Below are positions 38,601-62,505 of a DNA stretch of 64,000 nucleotides, piece after piece. The stretch is taken from contig NC_085089.1 of the NCBI RefSeq assembly GCF_963422355.1, forward strand, positions 7,775,052-7,839,051, read 5' to 3'. Position 1 is the first letter of the stretch. Every line of letters begins with the position of its first letter. The DNA comes from Corticium candelabrum (taxonomy: Eukaryota; Porifera; Homoscleromorpha; Homosclerophorida; Plakinidae). The notes under the pieces are model-generated. The model was given only the letters and a program-made list of their open reading frames with translations, was not told the DNA's origin and ran no database searches. The position numbers were made by a program, and so were the translations under genes.

Positions 38601-40232
38601 ACCAAAAACAGTTCTAGAGGTAAGTGTGATTTGTCATCATTTGTGTATCGTACCACGACACATTGATCTGTAGTATTATGAGATTTAATATTTTAGGCGA
38701 CCGCTGAAGCTAACAACTTGGCAGCCATGGCATCATCATTAGATTGTTACAACAAAGTGATGGAAGAGGTTTGTCATTAGCAGTCGTGTACATAACTATT
38801 AACAGCAGCAAAATACATAATTCACACATTCTATGAACACTCAAGCCTTCCTAATTTGGGCAATATGGGACCAGCCACTGCTGGGATCCTAGACATGTAT
38901 GGAAGATAGAAAGAGGTAACACATGCTATCTTGGAATCTCAGACCATTGTAATAATGTAAAGGTCTGGTACTCTAGTTCTACATACAGTATGCATGTACA
39001 GTACACACTTGCACTACACTGTGTATAGGTACTGCATAGGTACTGTAGACTTAGGAATTCCGAAGATCTCCGAGACTTGTCTCTGTGACTGACAGCTAAG
39101 GATAGTGCTTGTTCATACGGGAGTTCCTTCTTCCAAAGTACCTACCGTCAGAGCCCCAAGGCCTCGTACGCACTGGTATAGGTGCCCAGATCTCGGGGGT
39201 CCAGATTAGAGAGGTTCGAATGTACTGAGAAGGGTTACATTTTAGAAGAAAATTGATAAACACTGAGAACGTTTTAATGTCTAAGTGTGTGACATTATTG
39301 TGTAGTCAGTAAAATATAGCAGGGCCGGCAGGGCACTCCAGATGTTGGATGGGCCAGGTGTTGCATAGCCAAGCCCCACTCACAGTAAATGTAAGAATAG
39401 CTAATGTATTTAATCACTCAAAAGAATGCTTCTGAAGTTATGGAATTCCCATTTTCAAAACGTTAGGTAGGCCATGACCCACCTGGCCCTCCTGTTCCGC
39501 AGGCCCTATAGAGTAAGTTGAATCATTCAGGGCTATTATTATTCGTACAACATTCTAATTGGAGATTTTATATACATATTGCTATTTTGTGTGGTTGCTC
39601 ACTGTGTATTTGCTTGAATATTTTATCCAAATTTGATGGTGTTTTTAGATCTGTGGTGGCGATCGACCATTTGTCTCACCAACTGAACTTGAAGGTAGCC
39701 ACGAAGCCAACAAGAGAGTAGCACTGGATCATTTTGACTCGATTCGTAAGATGGGTGGAGCACACTTGAGTAGGGAATACCGGGAGCGTCTCGATACACA
39801 AATCGAAGACTCGTACTCGAGTTTATGCAAGCAGAATAACGCCAAGAACATCTTTACTGCCGTGCGCACTCCGACCGTTTTCTTGTCTCTCATCCTGTTT
39901 TTCTGGTTTTTGAAATACGTTGTCAGCTTTGTTGTCACAATCGTCTTATTCGAGCGTCTTGTGGGTTTTCTCATTTTCATGTCGTTTGCTGCTTTGGCTG
40001 TGTGGGCATATGGACGTTGGTCGGGCTATTGGAGAGACGCAGCTCAGGTGATTGACTACGTGTCTGAATTTTTATGGGATCAGGTATGTCTGTTGTGTGA
40101 TATATTTTTGAGTCATGTGTGCATTGAACTGATCTGCGCGTTTGTGCTGTTCAGGTGTTTGCTGAGCTTTATGTACGAGCTGTGAGTGGTGTAGCACGTA
40201 GTCAAGTGGGGATAAAACAGAAGAAACAGTGA
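35672..40232 (+). CDS. ATL: Atlastin (dynamin-like GTPase of the ER)
   Basis: Thirteen exons from 35672-35714 to 40155-40232 sum to 531 residues in phase (human ATL1: 558). GTPase motifs: P-loop [11 protein letters not shown], switch SERDTTGI, G3 DTQGAFDT, the RD motif in [11 protein letters not shown], and ELQ-like region [15 protein letters not shown]. The middle helical bundle follows ([23 protein letters not shown]). Exon 12 encodes a membrane hairpin of two hydrophobic segments ([36 protein letters not shown]) and a short amphipathic tail. Atlastin tethers and fuses ER tubules. Intron 2 has a GC-AG junction (AG|GCAAGT). An in-frame ATG at 35651 would add seven residues but sits in an NRF1-like site. 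Introns 6, 8 and 11 carry repeats. Confidence 0.94.
36839..37180. mobile_element. pogo/Tigger-type MITE in atlastin intron 6
   Basis: 342 bp flanked by TA on both sides. The ends are imperfect inverted repeats: left CAGTTGTGTGTCACTTATCC, right end in reverse CAGTCGCGTGTCACTTATCC. The CAGT start and CTTATCCGA motif with TA target duplication are those of pogo/Tigger Tc1-mariner elements. GGATAAC(C)GGCTTGTC is repeated inside the right end. No transposase frame, so non-autonomous. CACGTG occurs three times internally. Confidence 0.75.
37740..37995 (+). mobile_element. Possible tRNA-derived SINE remnant in atlastin intron 8
   Basis: Contains GGGTTCGATTTCC, close to a pol III B box, and ends in an ACAACAACAAC-type tail. 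A clear A box is not seen, so this is tentative. Confidence 0.3.
39320..39506. mobile_element. Short MITE in atlastin intron 11
   Basis: 187 bp bounded by the direct repeat TATAG (39315-39319 and 39507-39511). The ends are imperfect inverted repeats (CAGGGCCGGCAG on the left; GGGCCTGCGGAA reading in from the right), with an internal matching pair GGGCCAGGTG. Superfamily not assigned. Confidence 0.5.
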
Positions 40233-41201
40233 GTATGTAGAACGGAATCAATTGTGAGCTAACTATTGCGTTCACTGTCTAGAAGAGAGCTTATGTAGCT
40301 ATTGTGTCCTATTGATTTGTTATGCATTATAGCCTCGACCCATCAGGCATTCTGTACTGATCTCAATGAACGCAATCATGCCTGTTTAGTTGTGGTTCTG
40401 GTTACACTTATGATGTCCTAGAGTTTGGATTAGTATTAAACAGTAGGGTAAATTTAAATAAGTAGAGTGTGACAAACTGCCATCTACAATCCATAGGCGA
40501 CGGAACCATGGGGAACGCAGCCCCACAAAATTGTTGCTCGATATCTGTGCCCCCACATAAGGCGGTCTGCCAATGTCAACAACTTTTACTCCTAACTGAT
40601 ACTTGATTAGAGTGATAGCGCGCATTAGAGTCTGATTAGACGTCAATGAGTCAGTTGTATTTACATGATTATTGGATGTCTCAAGAAGTTAAGGATACAC
40701 GTAGAAGAGAGGTATGAATATATTTTATTGTAGTGCTGTTTATAGCCTGAAGTTGACGACCCCATAGTTTATCTCGTGACAGGTGTGTGCCATCTAAATT
40801 AAATAAATCAATAAATAAATGTTATCATCTTGTATACCCTACTGCTCCTAATGTTTTTCGAAACTCCAAAAGTAATTTAGAATTTTCACGAATCCTAATT
40901 TTTTGAGGTCTTGATGTGCAATATTATTATTAGTCATTTTTGATTTAATTATTTGTTTATTTATTTTTCAAACTGATTCAATTCTCTTAACATTTCTAGT
41001 TGGCATCTTGAGCTGCACACTTCCACCTAGCGGCCATTCTTGACATCGTTTCATGGGCACGACCAAAAACCAAAGCCTGGACAACCGGCATATTTTCGAG
41101 ACCAAAATATTATTTTTCTGTTTCATATCTTATTATTTTGGAAGGCAAAATTTTTGAAAAGATTGTTACTCGAAAAACATTAGGAGTTGTACGGTATATA
41201 C

Positions 41202-41243
<42 letters not shown>

Positions 41244-41586
41244 TTTGTTTGTGTGTGGTGTGTGTGTGTGTGCACGTGCGCGTGTGTCCTGCTCACAAAG
41301 ATGATCCATTGCCTATGCAATCTACAAGCTGTAGCTACTAGATCTGATGGAATTTGGGCACAATTATGATGAGACCAGATTGTTTTCGGAGGATTGCCCA
41401 ACCGGCAACATATATTCACTACATGTACTACGCTTGTTTCATAGCTGAATAATTGTGAATATAGTCGATTTAAAAGTTTCACTTTCTAAGAACCGAATCC
41501 ATCGTCCTGTACAATTCAAAAGCATAAAACTACCGTGTACGTAGTATACTTCCCGCTGGTGAAAGCTCACATTTGCAAGCTGCCCA
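40233..41586. other. Intergenic region between atlastin and CCSAP (convergent)
   Basis: 1.35 kb with no recognised gene. It contains a repeat-like GC-rich fragment near 40490-40600 and a (GT)n tract at 41204-41273. Confidence 0.5.
41204..41273. repeat. (GT)n microsatellite
   Basis: GT run with TTTG interruptions; ORFs across it are artefacts. Confidence 0.95.
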
Positions 41587-42753
41587 CTAAGAGACTAAAG
41601 TGACATATCTTGGTTTGGGTGTTCCGCTATAACTTCTTTGGTACTCGGTCAACCAAACGTCGTCTTCCTTTTCTCTTCTTATGTCTCCCAGATTGAAGGC
41701 ACCTTGTAATCGTTTAATTTCTAGAGATCTTCGTTGTCGAAGTTCTTCACGTATGTGTTCGTCGGCTTGCCGCCTCTTGAGTGCTCTGAGAGCTGAAGGA
41801 AATACCTGCAACAGAAATATGCAATTCAGAAACAATACAGTATGTGTGCCATCGTATTTGGATTTGTTAAGTCTGTGTACTGCACTATATGAGGGTTTAT
41901 TCAGAAAGAAAGAGTTAGACATTGATTCACAGATGGAATTGTGATGATGCTTTTACATCTTGGATGTGTGAGTACATTTCAATGACTCAGACCATTACAA
42001 GCAACAAACCGTTGTGTGCACTGAATGTACTGGCCGAAGTACAGACAGTATGAAAATGTTTTATTTAATTAAGTTAAGTGTGTAGAACGCACTATTAAAA
42101 TATATTTATAATTATATAGTTGAAATCTAATAGGACAGTGACATCAGAACAGGTTTGATGGGGTATGTAATGACTTTCTCAAATTATTATAATTATTTTT
42201 ATTTATTTATTAATTTGCAACTGGTGAGCCATATTACCTCTTCTTCTGACGCGTTCACATTGTAAGTCTTTCTGTTGGTTGCACTGCCAACTGCATTATT
42301 GGCCCAACCGTATGGATGAAAGGGTGGTTTTCTGTCTCTTGTCTTTGGTTGTTCGCGGACATCTCCATCTCCATCTCCACCTGAACGTTTGGATCTCTTC
42401 CTCACTCTTCTGTTACTTCTTGCTTCCGTTAGTCGTCTACTGTATTTGCTTTGCTCTTGCCCACTGTCTGATGGGCATTCTGAATTTTTTTCAATTTCCG
42501 TTTTGCTGTTTTGTGCATCTTGACGGTCGTGAACAACAACCGTCTCAACTTGAGGCACGCCCACGCAGTCAGATGATAGTGAAGAGCTGTCGTCGTCTGG
42601 AGAGTCATCCCACACAAACGGCTCGTGGCGGAATTCTCGTGCCTTTCTATATAGGCGATACTGACTAATCTGTGCGTATTGTTGATGCAGCGCCTCGTTC
42701 CATTGCAGTCTGTTGTACGCTCGGCCATATTCTGATTTTTTCCGCCTGCCCAT
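41587..42753 (-). CDS. CCSAP: Centriole, cilia and spindle-associated protein homologue
   Basis: Two exons, 42753-42238 and 41805-41587, joined in phase 0 to 244 residues (human CCSAP 270). Conserved blocks in the human order: KSEYGRAYNRLQWNEA near the N-terminus, then YRLYRKAREFRHEPFVWDD; FHPYGWANN with KTYNVNAS in the middle; SALRALKRRQ at the start of exon 2; and the C-terminal WLTEYQRSYSGTPKP. The centre is low-complexity and basic. Vertebrate CCSAP binds polyglutamylated microtubules at centrioles, spindle and cilia. A GCATGCGCA NRF1-type half site lies about 90 bp upstream of the ATG. With FUZ it is the second cilia-related gene in the window. Confidence 0.85.
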
Positions 42754-43604
42754 GACAGTTCCAGCCTCCTCACTTCCTCACTTCTTCTTTGATAAGCAAA
42801 CGTGGAGGCCGGAACACAAATTTAAATAAAGTTTGAAAAACTGAGCATGCGCAGACAACCGTCAAACTGAAATCGGCAAGTAGGAATAGACAGTACGCAC
42901 ATCACATATCATTTAACTACATGTCTAGACTTAAGATCTCCTGCCCACTGCAAAGTTAGACTCGACGCAGTCTCACTGTAAATTTCAAGGCGAAAACACG
43001 ATTGTGCAATTTAGCCTCGGTCTCCCAGACCCGTGTAGCGCCGATTCAAAATCGTTGAATCGGCGCTACTCGTCTGGGGGGCTAGGCTAGTTGCAATAGC
43101 TAGCCTACGTGGTAGCTTTGTATGCAGGCTGACATCCACCGTACGAGAGCTCCCAGAAATGATGATAATACCTAACATTGTTGATGTTAGTGCGTGGCAG
43201 CTGGCACAGGAACACACCAGGCCACGCCTCCGGAAAGAAATGGAAATTTTACTGAATTTCAGTTTGGAATTCTACGAAGTTTGATCCTAACTGGTCCAAA
43301 TCTTATGGATGCATCTATAACCTCAAGCCTTGTGACTATTTAATTTCCTTGTTTGCAACCTTTGCAGAAAGAAACTAGATCTAGCTAGATGTCTTCCAAA
43401 GTAGTGGATACTGCACATCAACATACAAACCAATGGAACAAATGAGTGTTTGTCAGGTCAAACAAATCATTATTGCTTTGCAACCTATATTTACTTGAAG
43501 CAGAAGCTTAAGTAGGGCTAAAGGTCTGAAGGAAATACAAACAAACACCATTTTACACAGCAACACCACTAATTCTAGCAAGCAAGCCATAATTCTCGCT
43601 TGAG
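42754..43604. other. Intergenic region between CCSAP and TMEM272-like 1
   Basis: No gene recognised. It contains the CCSAP promoter (minus strand) and a strong foldback hairpin at 43013-43095. Confidence 0.5.
43013..43095. mobile_element. Foldback hairpin / very short MITE
   Basis: Arms pair around a small loop: GTAGCGCCGATTCA (about 43034-43047) with TGAATCGGCGCTAC (about 43056-43069). Pairing continues outward through CCAGAC/GTCTGG to TAGCC/GGCTA ends. It is almost a pure palindrome of about 80 bp. No coding content. Confidence 0.65.
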
Positions 43605-44533
43605 TCAAGACTTTGAGTTCTTCAAACAAAAATAACAGCAGCAAGCAAGACAGCAACAGCAAATGGAAAGACCAAGAACAGCATAAGCTAACATAATCAC
43701 TCCAAAAGAAAATTTCATCATTAAATCATCACAATAATAAGGATTGGGAGATGTCCTGTTTGCTTCATGTATAAACTCCACTGGAGAATAACTATAAAAA
43801 ATTAGATACTAAATGAATGGTAATCATATGTGACATCATACAACTGCTTACTCATTCCAGTTTGAAAGCACCCAAACATTTCCACAGATAAACCACGCAA
43901 AGATGAAGCACCCTATAGGATCCCACTTTGCCTGGTTTTCATCATCTTCTTTCCTCGAGCTATGAAATAAAACTCGAAAGCCAACCTCCAGGGACTGAAA
44001 CACTCCCATCACAATCAACCAGATAGGAATTAAACGTTCAATTTTACAATCATGAAGATTGAGTGCGCCTGCGAATAAACCAAAATACTTAATTCATATT
44101 TAATTAACTATAACAATCTAGTAACCCAAACAGACTGACCAATTACAATCATTGCAACCGGAATTCCGAGACAAAATGCAACAGTACACAAGCAACAGCC
44201 TATAAACAGAAAGACAAAGATATCTTGCAGTAGAGAATATGAAACGCAACGAGTATTGTGAACCGAGAACTGCACAGAAGGCCATCAATCTACTAGACAC
44301 GGACGTTTCCTCGTGCTCGTCTGTTCGGCTCATGGTCATTGTTCTCCGCACACGGCTGCCAATTTGATTGGGCTTGAATGCGTTAGGAAACAGCGATCTA
44401 TAGGACGGCGGAGCGCCTACAATCAGCCAACAACGTGGCTATACAGCAGCAGAATACAGAAGACTTTTAATTTAGAGACCTCACCATCAACGGAAGTCTT
44501 GTCGGTGAGCCTGGTCTCCTCTGTGCCAGCCAT
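43605..44533 (-). CDS. TMEM272-like four-pass membrane protein, copy 1 (divergent)
   Basis: Five exons: 44533-44485, 44416-44264, 44199-44140, 44068-43852 and 43791-43605; 221 residues. N-terminal cytoplasmic tail APPSYRSLFPNAFKPNQIG, then four hydrophobic segments: CLCTVAFCLGIPVAMIVIG; LIPIWLIVMGVFQSLE after the DCKIER motif; IGCFIFAWFICGNVWVL; FSFGVIMLAYAVLGLSI followed by a Cys-rich end. The DCPI-x-x-x-IPIWLIVMG motif is typical of the TMEM272-like family. Molecular function unknown. It starts 260 bp from the GH3 ATG in divergent orientation. It is more divergent from copies 2 and 3 than they are from each other. Confidence 0.85.
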
Positions 44534-44792
44534 TCCGATAGGAGTGCAGTTTCCCGGACAGAGAAGGGCGAGTAGGTATGCCGTTGATATTGACACAGCT
44601 GCATTCGTTGCATTTCGTACGTGTCGCTGAATGTCGTATAAATAGGCTGTCAACAGTTAATTGAATTTTTCTAATTGTTGTATGGGAGACAATTAGATTA
44701 ATTAATCTATTTATCTATTTATTTAAGGCCTCATTAACATCACAGAGGTAACATTTAGCGCGCTCGGTTCGCTGAAGTTCCCGTCTGCTGAA

Positions 44793-59230
<14,438 letters not shown>

Positions 59231-59330
59231 TAATTGGTGGAGCTGCTACGTGTACTGTTTGTTGCTTGTTTTGTGATTTATATCGTGTACCTGTAGAGGC
59301 TTGAATATCCTTATGAGTCACATTTGCGCG

Positions 59331-59339
59331 TGCACACAC

Positions 59340-59399
<60 letters not shown>
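59331..59399. repeat. (CA)n microsatellite between GH3 and glycogen phosphorylase
   Basis: Pure CA tract in the 310-bp spacer separating two convergent genes. Confidence 0.95.
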
Positions 59400-59400
<1 letters not shown>

Positions 59401-59540
59401 TCTGGAGTGATAATCAATGAAATGGTCGACATTGACACCATACTTTAGTCTTCTGCACACTGTATATCATAGTTGCTAACCTCTAAACTACAGTATCCTA
59501 GGATAGTGATGAATCAAGAATGCTTGTCCTTTCGGCAATG

Positions 59541-59952
59541 TCAAACACCGGTTTCAGTCGATGCACTCTTGGCTTCACTTGCCACTTTCAAATGGCTGCT
59601 GACTTCATCACTGAGTACTCTGTGAGCAAGAGTGGGCGATGGACTTCGTTCAATAGGCACATTTGGAGGAGTTGGCTTTACTCCCCAGATATCGTGAGCA
59701 TACTGGGAGATGGTACGATCACTACTGAAGAAACCACAAGATGCAATGTTGTGAACAACCATACGCATCCACACATCGTTGTCCTGGAAAGAAGTAAGAA
59801 GTCAGGTTTACTGGTTGATGATGCTACTGTGATGATGCTACAGTACATACCTGAAAGACAGCATTAACCCGCTGTTGGCATTTCACGTAGGACCGAAAGT
59901 CAGCCAAGACGTAGAATCTACATATGATGATGGGATAATGAATGATGTGGAG

Positions 59953-60021
<69 letters not shown>

Positions 60022-61364
60022 TATGAAGTCAGTACATACTACAACAATCAACCATACTGTACCTGTCATGATGCAGCAAGTGATCAATCAGGTGGTGGAA
60101 ACAGTCTGGTTGACTAGGCAGGAAGTAACCATCATGAATCTGGTCCATTGCCTTTTTTAAATCACGGTCACTGTCATAATACTCTTTAGGCTTGTATCTA
60201 GATCATCATACACACGCACACACACACACACAATACAAACAGAAAGCCCATAACACATTTCCCACCATACCCTCTCTTGCCCAACTCCTCGACTTCCTGC
60301 ACTGTCATCCCAAATATAAAGATATTTTCTGGACCCATTTCTTGACGCATTTCAACATTAGCTCCATCTAGAGTGCCAATAGTCAGCGCCCCATTGGCCT
60401 ATACAATCACAGCCAAACTGTTACTCTACAAGAACCAACATAAAAACCAAGATAACAAACAAACCATGAACTTCATGTTTCCCGTCCCAGAAGCTTCAGT
60501 ACCAGCTGTCGAAATCTAACCAAAATGGAATAATAAAGCTATAACTACATTGATTTCAATCAGACCCAACTCACCTGTTGTGACAGATCTGCAGCCGGAA
60601 TCACTTGAAGAGCAACCAAAAATTAACATTTATTTAGGAACAAATTATGTGTAGGCTACCTACCTTTTTCGGCAAGACTGACTCTGTAGTTCTCAAGGTA
60701 GATGACTTTTAGACGATCACCGATAATTGGATCATTGTTCACAACTAAACGCAGTTCAGAGAGAAACATGTATGGGTGGAAGATACAGCGTCTCATCACA
60801 TAATGTTGGTTTGCTTATGAGCAGTGGAGATGCCATTATCATGTGTATGTATGTATGTATGTGGCTCAATTGGTTAGAGTGTGCAGTTGGAGATTGGCAA
60901 CATCCGGGACCTTCAGAGTTCAAGTGCGGAAGGGCCACATACATAAGTTTCCCTTGGGCAAGGAACTAACATACAATTGCCTCTTTCTCAGTTCTGTCCA
61001 AGCAGCAAAGATGAAGAGACTTGGTGACAAATAGTAACTGCTAGATTTAGATTGTAAAGTAGCAAAGTACCTAGTGTCTGCAGTAACCTGGGCCCTAAGG
61101 GTCCTTGTAACAAAAAAATGTATGTATGTATGTATGTATGTATGTCTATCCATCAGTCTGTCTCATTTTGCCTTCTAATTTACCGTCAGCAATAGCATTG
61201 ATCAGCTTGATGATCAGCTTTGCAGTATGATAGCCAGGTGCAGCCTAACACAATCACATAATCAGACATTTACTTCTAACTCACTGACAACTCACTGATT
61301 TCTACCTTTCCACCAATAATCACAGTCCTGGGAACAAACTCCATGTCAGGATCTGCTTTCAGCT
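59541..61364 (-). CDS. PYG: Glycogen phosphorylase, C-terminal part (5' exons not found, probably beyond the window)
   Basis: Nine exons on the minus strand: 61364-61306, 61244-61184, 60744-60664, 60603-60575, 60515-60465, 60398-60271, 60197-60063, 59917-59851 and 59783-59541, with phases that agree. Diagnostic blocks in family order: [73 protein letters not shown] (with the PLP-binding Lys), [39 protein letters not shown] and [16 protein letters not shown]. The enzyme releases glucose-1-phosphate from glycogen using PLP. The N-terminal domain was not seen between 61.4 and 64 kb. The C-terminal tail after IWGV is longer than in vertebrates and Ser-rich. A SINE sits in the intron at 60.8-61.15 kb. 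Confidence 0.92.
59955..60018. repeat. (GT)n microsatellite in a glycogen phosphorylase intron
   Basis: Pure GT tract between the exons at 59851-59917 and 60063-60197. Confidence 0.95.
60843..61146 (+). mobile_element. tRNA-derived SINE with (TATG)n flanks in a glycogen phosphorylase intron
   Basis: A box-like TGGCTCAATTGG (60862-60873) and B box-like GAGTTCAAGTGC (60916-60927) are followed by a body containing CCCTTGGGCAAGGAAC, a conserved-looking SINE core. It ends in (TATG)n, and a short TATG run also lies at the 5' side, consistent with a TATG-rich target. It is unrelated in sequence to the SINE at 53.9 kb beyond the promoter boxes. Confidence 0.65.
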
Positions 61365-61581
61365 CTGATAACAACACAAGACTCCAATTAATCAGTTCAA
61401 CACATACTGTAACATCATAAAATTATATCTCTGTGTATGTGGGCCTGTGTGGATGTAATTTTGTAAACAAGTTCATCTGTCTATTGTCTCTTGTGTCGAC
61501 TGCAGCTCACTTGTCTGTGTCTATTTCCAGATATAAAGGTTCAAAACCTCAATTATACAAACGAAGGCACAAAATTACATA

Positions 61582-62139
61582 GGGTGCGTTTCCACTAGTG
61601 CCTAAACCGGTTTAACAAGTGGTTTAAGCTAAACTGGTTTAAGAATTGACCTGTTTCCACCTGCACTAAACCAGTTATATGTTAAACCTAAACCTATTTC
61701 TTAAACCTACTTCGAAGTAGGTTTAGCAAAGTGGTTTAGGTTTAACTGTCACGTGACAGTAGCGCGCTTGTTTAGATGGCTTCTGACAATGTCGTTTTGA
61801 TGATATTGACTATTTTGCTGGGATAGGATTGCCTTAAAAGATGTAAGGGTCGCTAGCAAGGGGAGAGAAATCAGTAGCTATGGAGAGAGACAAGACGGTG
61901 TCTTTGGTCATCGTCATGCAAATTCCTACTAGCAGATGCTGAATCAGTGAAAACTAACAGTTGCTCTGACTCGGCGACAAAGCAGCCCAATACTTCAAAA
62001 TAAGGCGTTCCTAGACGGTTTGCTTTGCACATCCTGGCTGTGCAAGTTGCTAGTGGAAACAGCGCTTTCTTGAACTGGTTTAGTTCTTAAACCCATTTAA
62101 GCTAAACTAGTTTAAGGTGCAGCTAGTGGAAACACGGCC
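61582..62139. mobile_element. Harbinger-like non-autonomous DNA transposon (MITE)
   Basis: 558 bp with imperfect terminal inverted repeats: left GGGTGCGTTTCCACTAGTGC, right end read inward GGCCGTGTTTCCACTAGCTG. It is flanked by ATA on both sides (61579-61581 and 62140-62142). Subterminal regions carry repeated TAAACC-GTTTAA-type motifs. No transposase frame. The G-rich start with GTTTCCA and the short A/T target duplication suggest PIF/Harbinger or ISL2EU; the superfamily is inferred. Confidence 0.65.
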
Positions 62140-62214
62140 ATAATCACAAGCATCCAGCAGCATCTTCATTATTACCACATAATCCTCCTTATCCCCTCCT
62201 GAAGAGATCCTAGT

Positions 62215-62320
62215 TGTTTGTCTGTCTATCTGTCATTCTGTTTGTTTGTCTGTCTGTCTGTATTTAAATCTGTTTGTTTGTCTGTCTGTCTTTCTGTTTG
62301 TTTGTCTGTCTGTCTGTCAA
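62215..62320. repeat. (CTGT)n microsatellite
   Basis: CTGT/TTTG tract between the MITE and the reverse transcriptase relic. Confidence 0.92.
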
Positions 62321-62505
62321 TTTCATTTATTGAAACCCAAACTCTACGTTACATTTCTAACACTAAATGCAAACAAGCTACTGAGTTCAGCTTTAGTTTA
62401 ATGCCAGCTACTTTGATAGTCTCTATCGTATATGTTCTCATTTACTTCTCCAGGGACGACACGAGTCAGCTTGTGGAAGATGACTAGCGTTACATCATTG
62501 TAAGA

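Larger units (their letters stand above)
61365..62505. other. Non-coding interval upstream of the last visible glycogen phosphorylase exon
   Basis: No phosphorylase exon was recognised here; it is filled mainly by the Harbinger-like MITE and a (CTGT)n tract (62215-62320). It is probably an intron of the phosphorylase gene. Confidence 0.5.

Noticed and set aside
40480-40600. Possible transposon end (ATAGGCGACGG ... GCAGCCCCAC)
   Set aside because: It resembles a common repeat fragment, but no inverted partner or target duplication was found.
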